NCBI RefSeq assembly: GCF_006968745.1
Contig: NZ_CP030118.1
Location: 3,050,654 to 3,114,653, forward strand
From: Brasilonema sennae CENA114
GTDB taxonomy: Bacteria > Cyanobacteriota > Cyanobacteriia > Cyanobacteriales > Nostocaceae
Direction of reading: 5' to 3'
Length of the DNA: 64,000 bases
Below, in pieces: positions 8,549 to 18,009 of this stretch. The number at the start of each line of letters is the position of its first letter. Position 1 is the stretch's first letter. Both the position numbers and the translations under genes were made by a program. The notes below the pieces were generated by a model, which saw only the letters and a program-made list of their open reading frames with translations, did no database searches and was not told where the DNA came from.

Positions 8549-9276
8549 ACCCCATTATTAACCTATCAATATATTGCGGAGAAATAAGATATTAGACTCA
8601 CTGAGTCATGAATATACTTATATACAAACTAAAAAGATAGTATTTCGGATTTACGCACAATCAATGAGAAATATAAACTAGCTTTGGCACCACTCTACTG
8701 TCTGGCTAAGATGATCAACTTTTGGTTGAGTGGCTAACATTCTATCTACGTAAGACGCCAGATAAATTTTTGTAGTTCCAAACAAGAGTAAAAGTCATTT
8801 ATACCCAAAATTCCAGTCAATGTAACATCATATTTTGAATTTTTACAAAGTTAATAAATGCTTCTCACCTAGAAGTTATAAAAATAACAAAGTGATAAGC
8901 GTGATATCACTAATATCTCATAAAAGAATTCAATCAACTAATAAAAATTTATGAAGTGTTTTGATTTTTATAAATGAAATGTATAAACTCTTCTTTAAAA
9001 AGAAAAGCACAAATTTCTATCTAAAGAAGGATTGATATTAAAGTAACACTTAGTGATTGTCCAAAACCCATGACTAAAGTCATGATTAAACAAATAAAGT
9101 CCGTGTTAGAGAGCAAACTCTTGCTAGACAACAAAAATACAGCAGTTTGCAACGAGTATAAAATACAAAACCTAGGTCTAAAAACTAGATAGAAAGCGCG
9201 TTCTGTATCAAATCCGTTTGTATTGGAATTCTTTCTCTAGACCTAGTTTTTTACAAAGTCTGACTAATAATTACTA
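8549..9276. other. AT-rich intergenic region with an imperfect inverted repeat
   Basis: About 730 bp, very AT-rich, with no convincing ORF. Near 9171-9253 there is an imperfect inverted repeat (CCTAGGTCTA...AGAAAG against CTTTCTCTAGACCTAG). It follows the 3' end of the leftward mltA gene and could act as its terminator. Confidence 0.4.
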
Positions 9277-10653
9277 TTATTGATGAGATTTAAGCAACAA
9301 ATAATATAACTGCCCATGACTAACAGTCACACCAGCGCGATCGCCTGCTATCTTACCTGAACCTAAAAAATAATCTACTCGCCCCGCACCTTTAATTGCA
9401 CCTCCGGTATCTTGATCAAGAACATACCGACTGACAATTCGATGCTCCATTTGTTTAGTCACAGAATTAACAAAAGGGAAGGGAGCACGAATCAACGCCA
9501 AAGCACCAGGAGGCATAAGCGATTTATCTGTTGCAATAGAGCGTTCTGCTGTTAGTGGTACTTTGATAGAACCTTCGGCGGGTGCACCGTGGTTTTCTTG
9601 AAAAAACACAAAGCTGGGATCGCGAGGGATATAAACATTTAACTGTTGTGGATACTTCTGAAAATAGTTGAGGATCTTCGGCATGGTCAAACCCTCAAGC
9701 GGTAACTTACCATCGTTCGCCAGTTCTCGCCCGATACTCTTGTAGTTGTAAGCGGTGTTACCAGCATAACCTATTGTTGTTTGAGTGCCATTAGTAAGCT
9801 GAAGTTTGGCTGAACCTTGAATCTGCACTAAATACGGTTCTAGGCGATCGCGAAACCAAAACAACTCTAACCCCCGCAATCTACCAATTGAAGCTTGCAA
9901 CCCATCGGCACCTTCTAGTTCCAAGCGTGTGGGATGAGGTTTTTGCCATGAGCTAATATCAGGTGGTATGCGATAAGCAGGATAGCGATACTCTGGAGTT
10001 GGAACACGACTAGCAGCATAAACTGGTTCATAGTATGCTGTAAACAGCACCGAGCCTTTTTTGTCTCCCCCCACTGACTGGTAAAAAACAAATTCCTTTG
10101 CTATTGCTGCATTAAGTTCCACAGCAGATTTAGATTTTAATACCAGTTCTCGGAATCTTTGCAAACTTTTGATAACGCGATCGCGTGTCATTCCCACCAC
10201 AGGATACTGTTGATACACCCCCGCCGCATCGCTAGAAAAAAGGTACTGCAAACTGCGATCTACAGCCGTCAACAAAGCCTTTTTATCTGGTGATTCACTG
10301 TTTTCGCCCCATAATTGACCATCCAAACAAGAAGTATCGCCCTCGCAACAAGGAAACGGTGACTTCGCAATGGGTACTAATGGAGATGGCGCTGTTTGCG
10401 GTTGAACAATTTTATCCTGTAATTGAGCTTGAGAGGATACTGGTAGTTGCCATTTTGTCACCCGACACTGTGGTGGACTCAGTGCTAAATGCCCGAAAGG
10501 TTGCATAAGTAATAACACAATTATAGGGGCTATAGGGAGACTTATGGCGATACGCTCAGCGTCAAGCTTTCGGCTTATAGTTCGTAAGGATACGGCACTT
10601 TGCCCCATTGCGACAAATGTCTTTTTGATCATTTTTTCTAAACTGCGTGACAT
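9277..10653 (-). CDS. mltA: Murein transglycosylase A (MltA)
   Basis: A 458-aa protein with the MltA domain (FTAYYEPVYAASRVPTPEYR ... QIQGSAKLQL ... YNYKSIGRELANDGK) and a C-terminal 3D domain (QDTGGAIKGAGRVDYFLGSG, with catalytic-type aspartates). The family cleaves peptidoglycan glycan strands to 1,6-anhydromuramic products. The N-terminus has a hydrophobic segment (SLPIAPIIVLLLMQPFG) acting as a membrane anchor. Just before it, TISRKLDAERIA is encoded by an inserted palindromic repeat of the same family as in the serine hydrolase. Confidence 0.85.
   Translation of the reverse strand: MSRSLEKMIKKTFVAMGQSAVSLRTISRKLDAERIAISLPIAPIIVLLLMQPFGHLALSPPQCRVTKWQLPVSSQAQLQDKIVQPQTAPSPLVPIAKSPFPCCEGDTSCLDGQLWGENSESPDKKALLTAVDRSLQYLFSSDAAGVYQQYPVVGMTRDRVIKSLQRFRELVLKSKSAVELNAAIAKEFVFYQSVGGDKKGSVLFTAYYEPVYAASRVPTPEYRYPAYRIPPDISSWQKPHPTRLELEGADGLQASIGRLRGLELFWFRDRLEPYLVQIQGSAKLQLTNGTQTTIGYAGNTAYNYKSIGRELANDGKLPLEGLTMPKILNYFQKYPQQLNVYIPRDPSFVFFQENHGAPAEGSIKVPLTAERSIATDKSLMPPGALALIRAPFPFVNSVTKQMEHRIVSRYVLDQDTGGAIKGAGRVDYFLGSGKIAGDRAGVTVSHGQLYYLLLKSHQ
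10547..10581. repeat. Short palindromic repeat, family A, inside mltA
   Basis: GCGATACGCTCAGCGTCAAG-CTTTCGGCTTATAGT lies within the 5' part of mltA and is translated in frame as TISRKLDAERIA, ahead of the membrane segment. Compare AISRRLDATPIA from the copy at 1886. Confidence 0.75.
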
Positions 10654-10843
10654 AGGGGTGTGATGAAAATTGCTTACATCTTACCCGTAACCACTGATGA
10701 CCCTTCAATTATCAGTTATCAACTGCCAATTGTCAGGCATTCAGCCCCATGAATTTATTTTTGGAGAATTGATATTCAGATGTCCGACAATTCTTACAAA
10801 GTTGGACATCTTGTTTTTTCACAAATCCTCTAAGAGTGCTATC

Positions 10844-12169
10844 TCACTCGTTCATATTATGATATGTAGCAACAGCAGAGGGCGATACACGATTCAAGTA
10901 ACGGAAGATCCAGTATTTGAAGATCGTATCTAAAATAACTGGAAATGTAGCAATAAATAGGAATATAAAACTGTGATTTGCTGGCAATCCCCAATGGCGC
11001 GAAATACCTTCTAAAATAACTTCCCAACCATGAGGAGAGTGGAAACCCACAAAAATATCGGTAAACAAAATTATAATAAATGCCTTGGCACTGTCACTAA
11101 GACCGTAGACAATATGGTCAAAGAAATCTTTGAGTTCCGCTATTTCTTTTTTGCTAACAAGCAACAAGCAGGAAAACGCAATCACAGACAATATATCAGC
11201 AAAAACATTTTTCAGGGCATTAGAACTACTATTACTAAATTCCTCAGAAATCTCATTAGCCTTTGTTTTTATCTGATTTTCCATCTGCTCAAGAGATAAT
11301 GGTTCGCCATTGAGCAGCAAGTTATCAAATTTTATTCTCTCTTCAAATTTTTCTAGCTCTTTTAGAGCTTCTTCTTCCATTTCAAAATTCAGGAACAGAC
11401 CAGCTTCATTCGCAGATTCTTTATGAAAAGTACGGTCAACAATCGGTCCAATAACCAGAGCTTTTGACAATTGATGAGTCAAAATAGGAACTATAATAAG
11501 CAGAAGCAGAAATTTGACAGATATTATTGTTCTTCTTTGTGTATTACGGAAATTTTTAACGACATCTTGTTCTGCTTGGGGGTCTAACTCAACTTGCAGA
11601 CGAGTAAAAGTACTAAGAATAGAACGCGGTACAACTCCTGTCGTATTTGCCTTATTTTGAGGTATATTATTGTCTAATCTCTGAGTTAAGAAATTCTGTT
11701 GTTTTAATTGATTAGTTGAGGGTTGTATTCTTATTAAACTATTATCTTTATTGATTTGAACTTGGGAATGTAATTCGTCCAAATTGGTGTATTTTGCTGT
11801 GATTTCATCAATGAATGTGAGTTTTTGTAAAATCACAGAAGGCTGTGGAAACTGTATACCAAATTCATTTGCAGCTTTTTGATTAGATTCGCTCAGAAAA
11901 AAACGGCTTGCCTTAAATTCTGTTAGCCGCATTCGGACAATTTTTAATTGTTTTTTTAGGTATGACTCAAAATAATCCATGACATTACGGCTGTACTTAT
12001 TTGATGTAATGTCTATCTTATTACCATCGAAATCTTTATCTTCTATTGCCTTAATCTGCAATGCCGCTTTGTAAGCCTCGTCTAGAGAACGCTCTGAGGT
12101 GCGTAAGTACCATCTGTAAGAGGCTACTAAAAAAGGGTATATTTTTTGGCGAAAAATAGAAATAATCAT
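10844..12169 (-). CDS. pcxA: Proton extrusion protein PcxA (CemA/CotA family)
   Basis: The start was moved to the ATG at 12169 (441 aa) because the longer form uses TTG. The N-terminal half is soluble (RWYLRTSERSLDEAYKAALQ is typical of the family) and the C-terminal half has several membrane segments (FLLLLIIVPILTHQL, FADILSVIAFSCLLLV, AFIIILFTDIFVGFHSPHGW and a last segment before KYWIFRYLNR). PcxA/CemA proteins are needed for light-induced Na+-dependent proton extrusion and pH balance in cyanobacteria and chloroplasts. The gene is divergent from the helicase-related gene with under 100 bp between them. Confidence 0.85.
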   Translation of the reverse strand: MIISIFRQKIYPFLVASYRWYLRTSERSLDEAYKAALQIKAIEDKDFDGNKIDITSNKYSRNVMDYFESYLKKQLKIVRMRLTEFKASRFFLSESNQKAANEFGIQFPQPSVILQKLTFIDEITAKYTNLDELHSQVQINKDNSLIRIQPSTNQLKQQNFLTQRLDNNIPQNKANTTGVVPRSILSTFTRLQVELDPQAEQDVVKNFRNTQRRTIISVKFLLLLIIVPILTHQLSKALVIGPIVDRTFHKESANEAGLFLNFEMEEEALKELEKFEERIKFDNLLLNGEPLSLEQMENQIKTKANEISEEFSNSSSNALKNVFADILSVIAFSCLLLVSKKEIAELKDFFDHIVYGLSDSAKAFIIILFTDIFVGFHSPHGWEVILEGISRHWGLPANHSFIFLFIATFPVILDTIFKYWIFRYLNRVSPSAVATYHNMNE

Positions 12170-12255
12170 TGTTGGCAATCATCCAGCATACTTTTGTGAC
12201 TCTTAAACTTAAGTTAACGTACGAAGTGTCTGAAAAAATCTCCAAGGAGATATTT

Positions 12256-14466
12256 ATGATTTGGGATTCCCTTTGGGTAACAGGACCTAGCCGCAGTGGT
12301 AAGACTGCTCGCTTGGTAAAGCAGTTTTGTAATTGGGTGTTGAGTGAAACTAGCTGCAAAGAGTCATATTATACGAAAAACCAAGGGCAAAAAAATAGCG
12401 AGAATATACCAAGACCCTTGTATCTTCATCAAACAGAACCAGGAGTCTTAGTTTTGGCAGCCAATGATGAAAATCGTCGGGGGTTAGCGGATAAAATTGT
12501 TACAGCCACTTCCGGAAAATATCCAGTACGTTGCAAGACACCCTTGGGCTTTATTCAGGATGAAGTGAGTTTGTTTTGGCCTTTGCTTATTCAGTTATTG
12601 GAGTTAAAGGCGCAATTTCCAGTACGGCTGCGTCCAGAAACTGAACAGGAACTAGCAACCAAACTTTGGCGTTCCCAATTGGACGAGGGAATTTTGCGTC
12701 GCGCGGGAGAACCGGAGTACCGATTAGTACGTCGTATCTTGGATTTATTGCAACTAGGGGCTTCTAGTGGCATAGCCTGTGAGAAAATTAACGACGTTTT
12801 GCTCAACGCCATCGCTCAGCAAGAGAATAGTGCAAACCTAGAACCTCAACTAATAACATCTTTACTACTCAATTGGCGTAACTGGTGTCTAGAAAGAGGA
12901 TTTCTCACCTATGGAATCATGACCGAAGTTTATGGCAAATACCTCTTAAGCGATCCAACTTATCAGCAACAGCTTAGCAAACGCTATCAAGCAGTGCTGG
13001 CTGATGATGTCCAAGATTATCCTGCCCTATCGCGTCACCTGTTTGAGTTGCTTCTAAATAACGGTGCAGTGGGGGCATTTAGCTACAATCCCGATAGTGT
13101 AGTGCGTTTGGGACTAGGAGCTGACCCCAATTATTTAGAAGGATTATCAGCACGTTGTCGGCAAGAAGTTTTGACTCAGCGTCCCTTTTCATGCCTTGGA
13201 GAAGCTAGCACCATACCGATGCAGGAGCTGATAACAGAACAGATCATGCCTTTAAGCTTACCAGCAGCAGTCCAATCCATTCAAACCAGATCCCGCGCCG
13301 AATTATTGCGGGAAACAGCAGAGGTGATTGTTAAAGCTGTTAAGGAGAAGCAGGTACAGCCAAACGAAGTGGCGATCATTGCGCCAGGTTTAGATGCGAT
13401 CGCCCGTTACACCCTCACAGAAATCCTCACCAAGCAAAACATCCAAGTCCAACCTCTCAACGACCAACGCCCCTTGATAACTTCGCCGATCATCAGAGGA
13501 TTGCTCACCGTTCTTGCCTTAGTTTATCCCGGCTTAGGACGCTTAGTTGACCGCGATGCTGTGGCAGAGATGTTAGTTGTGTTAAGCAAGGAAGTTTCTG
13601 GAATCGAAGCAGAAATTTCCCCCTCATTTCCCCACATTGACCCCGTCCGCGCTGGCTTGATAGCAGATTACTGCTTTGTACCCCATCCAGACCAACCCAA
13701 GTTGCTACCTGTCAGGGCGTTTGACCGCTGGGATAGGCTGGGCTACGCAGCGACCACGGCTTATGGTAATATATTGCAGTGGTTAGAAACCCAAAAAACA
13801 CAACAAGAACTGCGCTTGATTCCCAGTCCCATTTCTCTTTTAGATAGGGCAATTCAGCGTTTCTTGTGGAATGGCAACAATCTCCCCTACGACCAATTGG
13901 CAGCACTGCGGGAACTATTGGAAACCGCACAGCACTACTGGGAAATTGATACGAGATTGCGGCAAACCTCCTCTGTTTCTCCCCCATTAAAAGAGGAAAC
14001 CCAAGCGAAAGGGACTTCACCTTACTCAATAACTGCCGAATTTATCCAACTCCTGCGGCGTGGTACCATTACCGCTAATCCCTACCCGGTTCATCCCATC
14101 GGGCCGAAATCAAACGCTGTCACATTGGCTACCATCTTCCAATATCGCTCTTCTAGACGGTCTCACCGTTGGCAGTTCTGGCTGGATACAGGTTCGCCTT
14201 TGTGGGCAAAAGGCGGTGCAGCAACTTTATTCGGTGCACCATTCTTCCTCCAAGAAAGGTTGGGCGAACCTTGGACAGTAGAAGATGAAAAATCGGCAGA
14301 AGAACAAAGACTGCGAACAATTCTGGCAGATTTGCTTGCTCGCGTGTCCCAAAGAGTCTATTTATGTCATAGCGATTTAGCGGTTAATGGGCAAGAACAG
14401 CTTGGTCCTTTGCTACCTTTGGTACATGCTTGCGTTTCAGTTGTTTGTGATCCTGCCGTTGTTTAA
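12256..14466 (+). CDS. UvrD/Rep-like helicase-related (recombinase family) protein
   Basis: The ATG at 12256 has AAGGAG six bases upstream and begins MIWDSLWVTGPSRSGKTARL, so the P-loop (GPSRSGKT) lies at the very N-terminus of the 736-aa protein. A Walker B-like AVLADDVQDYPALSRHLFELL and later NEVAIIAPGLDAIARYTLTE fit superfamily 1 UvrD/AddB-like architecture. Cyanobacterial homologues are usually annotated only as recombinase family proteins. A role in DNA repair or recombination is inferred; no nuclease motif is visible. Confidence 0.6.
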   Translation: MIWDSLWVTGPSRSGKTARLVKQFCNWVLSETSCKESYYTKNQGQKNSENIPRPLYLHQTEPGVLVLAANDENRRGLADKIVTATSGKYPVRCKTPLGFIQDEVSLFWPLLIQLLELKAQFPVRLRPETEQELATKLWRSQLDEGILRRAGEPEYRLVRRILDLLQLGASSGIACEKINDVLLNAIAQQENSANLEPQLITSLLLNWRNWCLERGFLTYGIMTEVYGKYLLSDPTYQQQLSKRYQAVLADDVQDYPALSRHLFELLLNNGAVGAFSYNPDSVVRLGLGADPNYLEGLSARCRQEVLTQRPFSCLGEASTIPMQELITEQIMPLSLPAAVQSIQTRSRAELLRETAEVIVKAVKEKQVQPNEVAIIAPGLDAIARYTLTEILTKQNIQVQPLNDQRPLITSPIIRGLLTVLALVYPGLGRLVDRDAVAEMLVVLSKEVSGIEAEISPSFPHIDPVRAGLIADYCFVPHPDQPKLLPVRAFDRWDRLGYAATTAYGNILQWLETQKTQQELRLIPSPISLLDRAIQRFLWNGNNLPYDQLAALRELLETAQHYWEIDTRLRQTSSVSPPLKEETQAKGTSPYSITAEFIQLLRRGTITANPYPVHPIGPKSNAVTLATIFQYRSSRRSHRWQFWLDTGSPLWAKGGAATLFGAPFFLQERLGEPWTVEDEKSAEEQRLRTILADLLARVSQRVYLCHSDLAVNGQEQLGPLLPLVHACVSVVCDPAVV

Positions 14467-14490
14467 CGCATTTCGGCGGAATTCAAGAGC

Positions 14491-14537
14491 ACGCCAGGTG
14501 CTACAAGTCGGGAAACCCGCCCACCACACTGGCTCCC
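14491..14537. repeat. Interspersed repeat, family B (inverted copy)
   Basis: ACGCCAGGTGCTACAAGTCG then GGAAACCCGCCCACCACACT-GGCTCCC. It is the reverse-complement form of a repeat found at 25794, 35566, 48820 and 52005 (GGGAGCCAGT ... GGTTTCCC ... CTGGCGT). Confidence 0.6.
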
Positions 14538-14609
14538 TACTACAACCAGTATCTGTACAATATTAAGTAAGGTAAAGAACACTCTCATAAAAAGCTAGAG
14601 TAAAAATCA

Positions 14610-15272
14610 ATGGTGTTATTTGGATTCGGTAAAAAATTAAGCCTGCCCACTCCTGAAGAAGCTTTGTCAGGGCGAGCAGAAAAAATGCCAGTACCGGCTC
14701 GTCACTATGTTAACGGTCATCCGCTCAAGCCGCCATTTCCAGAAGGAATGGAACTTGCAACGTTTGGTATGGGGTGCTTTTGGGGTGCAGAACGCAAATT
14801 CTGGCAGCTAGAAGGAGTTTACAGCACAGCAGTCGGTTATGCTGCAGGTGTCACTCCTAACCCTACTTATAAAGAAGTGTGTTCTGGACGCACAGGTCAC
14901 AATGAAGTGGTACAAGTCGTCTTTGATCCAAAAGTCATTAGTTATTCTGAGTTACTAAAAGTCTTCTGGGAAAACCACAACCCCACTCAAGGCATGCGTC
15001 AGGGTAACGACGTGGGTACTCAGTATCGTTCAGGGATTTACGTGTATTCTGAAAATCAAAGAAAGCTAGCAGAAGCATCGCAACAAGCTTATCAGAAAGC
15101 TCTCAGTGCTTCAGATTATGGAAAAATTACCACTGAAATTCTGGATGCTCCTGAATTTTACTATGCCGAGGACTACCATCAGCAGTACCTGGCGAAAAAC
15201 CCCAATGGCTATTGCGGATTAGGCGGGACTAACGTTGCTTGTCCTGTGGGAATAGCTCAACTCAACGGTTAA
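14610..15272 (+). CDS. msrA: Peptide methionine sulfoxide reductase MsrA
   Basis: A 220-aa protein with the MsrA signature [18 protein letters not shown], which includes the catalytic Cys, followed by [20 protein letters not shown], then TGHNEVVQV and QYRSGIYV. It reduces methionine-S-sulfoxide in proteins using thioredoxin. Two C-terminal cysteines (YCGLGG, VACPVG) can serve as recycling residues. It lies just before the lipoxygenase gene but is separated by a hairpin repeat and a long leader, so the two are not an obvious operon. Confidence 0.95.
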   Translation: MVLFGFGKKLSLPTPEEALSGRAEKMPVPARHYVNGHPLKPPFPEGMELATFGMGCFWGAERKFWQLEGVYSTAVGYAAGVTPNPTYKEVCSGRTGHNEVVQVVFDPKVISYSELLKVFWENHNPTQGMRQGNDVGTQYRSGIYVYSENQRKLAEASQQAYQKALSASDYGKITTEILDAPEFYYAEDYHQQYLAKNPNGYCGLGGTNVACPVGIAQLNG

Positions 15273-15328
15273 GTCTGTGATATTCTGTTCCGTTATAGCG
15301 CAAGCTTAACGGGACATATTCTTTTCTA

Positions 15329-15394
15329 CAGCAATCCTAAATATTCGTGATAAACAAGATCCCCGACTTCGTAGAAGTTGTCGGGGATCTGTCG
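15329..15394 (+). repeat. Hairpin repeat family C, copy 1 (terminator-like)
   Basis: AGCAATCCTAAATATTCGTG followed by a strong stem AGATCCCCGAC ... GTCGGGGATCT and TTTTTA. It lies after msrA. A second copy starts at 17541 after the lipoxygenase gene. It probably works as a bidirectional terminator as well as being a dispersed repeat. Confidence 0.65.
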
Positions 15395-15498
15395 TTTTTA
15401 ATTCTTACAAATCAAATAGGATTACTATAGAAGTTCTCAGAAACGCTATAACCTGAACACAACCACTCGAAGGATTGATGCTGGGTAGTTCACTTCAA

Positions 15499-15650
15499 TT
15501 TCTATCTCAAGAGTGCATAAGTCGATTTTGCTTACACCTATGAATAAGACAAGGAAAGCAAACAAGTTTGACTTCTGTTTCTATCTCAAGAGTGCATAAG
15601 TCGATTTTGCTTACAACTATGAATAAAACAAGGAAAGTAAACAAGCTTAA
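15499..15650 (+). repeat. Tandem promoter-region duplication upstream of the lipoxygenase
   Basis: Two direct copies of about 73 bp (15499-15572 and 15578-15650), each starting TTTCTATCTCAAGAGTGCAT and containing TGCATAAGT, then a short ORF starting MNKTRK. They differ at only a few positions. Confidence 0.85.
15505..15530 (+). promoter_or_regulatory. Shared TGCATAAGT element, lipoxygenase copy 1
   Basis: TCTCAAGAGTGCATAAGTCG-ATTTTG. The core TGCATAAGT and the TCTCAA-A flank recur upstream of trpEG. The copy in the second direct repeat is at 15584-15609. The role is inferred, not shown. Confidence 0.45.
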
Positions 15651-15672
15651 CGTCCCTTTACTAAAGAGGTAG
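15540..15672 (+). other. Two short basic upstream ORFs
   Basis: ORF 15540-15599 reads MNKTRKANKFDFCFYLKSA and ORF 15619-15672 reads MNKTRKVNKLNVPLLKR. They arise from the two direct repeats. Neither has a strong ribosome-binding site, so translation is uncertain. Confidence 0.25.
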
Positions 15673-15743
15673 TACTGATCTCACATAATCAAACTTCCAT
15701 TAATACTCGAGCACAAGACTACGTTTACAAAGGAGAACAAACC

Positions 15744-15861
15744 ATGAGCCAATCGAAGTGTGAATCTTTGATAAAGCCTTGAGATCATCATGAATGAAAA
15801 ATTTACAGATGAAATTACTTACATTGTCAAGCTATTTAGAATTGGAAGATTAATTCGATGA
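15744..15861 (+). other. Leader peptides before the lipoxygenase
   Basis: An AAAGGAG site precedes MSQSKCESLIKP (15744-15782). A second ORF, 15790-15861, starts MNEKFTDEITYIVK and its TGA overlaps the lipoxygenase ATG (ATGA), which suggests translational coupling. Either could be a regulatory leader or just chance in an A-rich region. Confidence 0.35.
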
Positions 15862-17543
15862 TTCAGCCAAGTTTACCTCAAGACGATACCCCTGAACAAC
15901 AGCAGCAGCGAAATGAACAGATCGCCCGCCAGCGAGAAGATTATCAATACGGCGAAACTGCGGGGATATTGTTGATTAAAAAATTGCCACAGTCAGAAAT
16001 GTTCTCATTCAAATACTCACTGGAGCGAGATCAGGGCTTAATATCATTAATCGCGAATACCTTAGCAACCAATATCGATAATGTTTTCGATCCATTCGAT
16101 AGCTTGAAAGATTACCAGGAGATGTTTCCACTCCTGCGCAAACCTTCAACGTTGCAAACATTCCGCAACGATACTGTCTTTGCTCGTCAGCGCATTGCTG
16201 GTGCCAATCCGATGGTGATTGAGCGCGTCATTGAGAAATTGCCTGATAACTTTCCAGTGACAGATGCCATCTTTCAAAAAATCATGCTGACTAAAAAGAC
16301 ACTCGCAGAGGCGATCGCAGAAGGCAGAATCTTCCTCACCAATTACAAAGGGCTTGATGGACTCACTCCAGGAACATACGAACAAGGAACAAAAACCATT
16401 GCTGCCCCGTTGGTGTTGTACTGTTGGAAACCTGTAGGTTATGGCGATTATCGCGGTACTTTAGCTCCCATTGCCATTCAACTCAATCAACAAACTGATC
16501 CAGCAAAAAATCCCATTTATACACCAATCGATGGGATGCATTGGTTTATGGCAAAAATCTTTACTCAAATGGCAGATGGTAACTATCACGAAGCCATCAG
16601 CCATCTGGGAAGAACCCATCTGATGTTGGAACCGTTTGTAATGGCAACTGCTAATGAACTAGCGCCCAATCATCCCCTCTCAGTCTTACTGAAACCCCAT
16701 TTTCAATTCACTCTGGCAATCAATGAACTGGCACGAGAACAATTGATCAGCCCAGGTGGCTATGCAGATACTCTGTTAGCTGGAACTTTGGAAGCCTCCA
16801 TCAACCTTATTAAAGGAGCTATCAAAGAATCTCTCGAAAACTTCAGTGAGTTTGCCCTACCTAAAGAGCTAAGTCGGCGAGGAGTTGGAGAAACCGATCT
16901 TGACGAACAGGGAGAAAACTTTTTGCCAGATTACCCCTACCGGGATGATGCTTTATTATTGTGGAGAGCAATTGAGTCTTACGTTAGCGATTATCTAGAG
17001 CTGTACTACACATCTCCAGTCCAGATTTTGGAAGATACAGAGCTACAGAATTGGGTGCGGAAACTAATATCTCCAGAGGGGGATAATGTTAAAGGATTAG
17101 TGGCTAATGGTAGAGTGGAGAGTGTGGAACAGTTAGTGGCGATCGCTACCCAGCTTATTTTTATTAGTGGACCTCAGCACGGTGCGGTGAACTATCCCCA
17201 ATACGACTACATCGCCTTTGCCCCCAACATGCCGTTAGCTACGTATGCGCCCCCTCCCAGTCGTGATCAAGAAATTGATGAAGCCACAATCCTGAAGATT
17301 CTCCCTCCACAAAAGCTGGCGGCAAAGCAATTGGAGTTGATGAAAACTCTCACTGTTTTCTTGCCAAATCGTCTGGGCTATCCAGACAAGAACTTTGTCG
17401 ATGTCCGCGCTCAAAAGGTTTTGCTGCAATTCCAGACAAAATTACAAGAAATTGAGCAAGTGATTCATGAGCGGAATCAAAACCGGCTTGAACCGTACAC
17501 CTTTCTTTTACCCTCGAATGTACCTAATAGCTTAAACATATAG
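15858..17543 (+). CDS. Lipoxygenase (short bacterial type)
   Basis: A 561-aa catalytic-domain-only lipoxygenase. Iron ligands can be read: H249 and H254 in SHLGRTH, H441 and N445 in QHGAVN, and the C-terminal Ile561. The conserved substrate-channel region GMHWFMAKIFTQMADGNYHE is present. These enzymes add dioxygen to polyunsaturated fatty acids to give hydroperoxides. There is no PLAT domain and no signal peptide. It lies just before the tryptophan-supply genes and shares a promoter-like element with trpEG, so coregulation with the bisindole locus is possible, though no chemical link is known. Confidence 0.9.
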   Translation: MIQPSLPQDDTPEQQQQRNEQIARQREDYQYGETAGILLIKKLPQSEMFSFKYSLERDQGLISLIANTLATNIDNVFDPFDSLKDYQEMFPLLRKPSTLQTFRNDTVFARQRIAGANPMVIERVIEKLPDNFPVTDAIFQKIMLTKKTLAEAIAEGRIFLTNYKGLDGLTPGTYEQGTKTIAAPLVLYCWKPVGYGDYRGTLAPIAIQLNQQTDPAKNPIYTPIDGMHWFMAKIFTQMADGNYHEAISHLGRTHLMLEPFVMATANELAPNHPLSVLLKPHFQFTLAINELAREQLISPGGYADTLLAGTLEASINLIKGAIKESLENFSEFALPKELSRRGVGETDLDEQGENFLPDYPYRDDALLLWRAIESYVSDYLELYYTSPVQILEDTELQNWVRKLISPEGDNVKGLVANGRVESVEQLVAIATQLIFISGPQHGAVNYPQYDYIAFAPNMPLATYAPPPSRDQEIDEATILKILPPQKLAAKQLELMKTLTVFLPNRLGYPDKNFVDVRAQKVLLQFQTKLQEIEQVIHERNQNRLEPYTFLLPSNVPNSLNI

Positions 17544-17605
17544 CAATCCTAAACATTCGTGAGAAACAAGATCCCTGACTTCTTGAAGAAGTTGGGGATT
17601 TGTCG
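17541..17605 (+). repeat. Hairpin repeat family C, copy 2
   Basis: TAGCAATCCTAAACATTCGT ... AGATCCCTGACTTCTTGAAG, then AAGTTGGGGATTTGTCG, starting inside the lipoxygenase stop codon. It is diverged from the copy at 15329 but has the same layout. It is likely the transcript end of the lipoxygenase gene. Confidence 0.6.
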
Positions 17606-17868
17606 TTTGCGTTTCTGGCAACAAAAAACATGCCAGCGCTCGTTCTCCGGCTCAGCCTGGGAACGAGAAAAAAATCTTCGGCTGATCCAAAACTTTCCCT
17701 GTTCATGCACCTGTTCATCTATGAGGATGGTGTCACCTGCCCACAGGGGTGTCCGTTCGCACTCGCGTTGGCGCTCTTAGCGTCCTATGGCTCTGGCTAA
17801 GCTCGCGTCTTTTGCCTTTAACCTGAATCCTTACGCTTTTCTCGCCTTTGGCGATCAAAACTAATTTA

Positions 17869-17891
17869 AAGTTCACACAAGCGTGCATAAA
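17869..17891 (+). promoter_or_regulatory. Shared upstream block before the DAHP synthase
   Basis: AAGTTCACACA-AGC-GTGCATAAA. The same two half-blocks (AAGTTCACACA and GTGCATAAA) occur with 4-nt spacing upstream of the L-amino-acid oxidase (29659-29682). It is related to the TGCATAAGT element of the other genes. Confidence 0.45.
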
Positions 17892-17915
17892 CCTTCAACC
17901 CTTATCCCTATCAAA

Positions 17916-17999
17916 ATGCAGAAGCAAAAAACGAGTCCAAGACGCCAAACAAACTTACGGCGGACAAAGACACAAACCAAAACCAAAACTATTTCATGA
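17916..17999 (+). other. Very basic 27-codon leader ORF
   Basis: It starts MQKQKTSPRRQT and ends in a Lys/Thr-rich stretch, with its TGA ten bases before the DAHP synthase ATG. No tryptophan, tyrosine or phenylalanine run is present, so it is not a classical attenuator. Translation is uncertain. Confidence 0.3.
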
Positions 18000-18009
18000 G
18001 GTAAAGAAA

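Noticed and set aside
15499..15650. The direct repeats before the lipoxygenase as a small CRISPR array
   Set aside because: There are only two long copies with almost no spacer, and no cas genes are near.
17848..18009. A 54-residue N-terminal extension of the DAHP synthase
   Set aside because: It starts with TTG, overlaps the shared promoter block, is not family-like, and the ATG at 18010 has a good ribosome-binding site.
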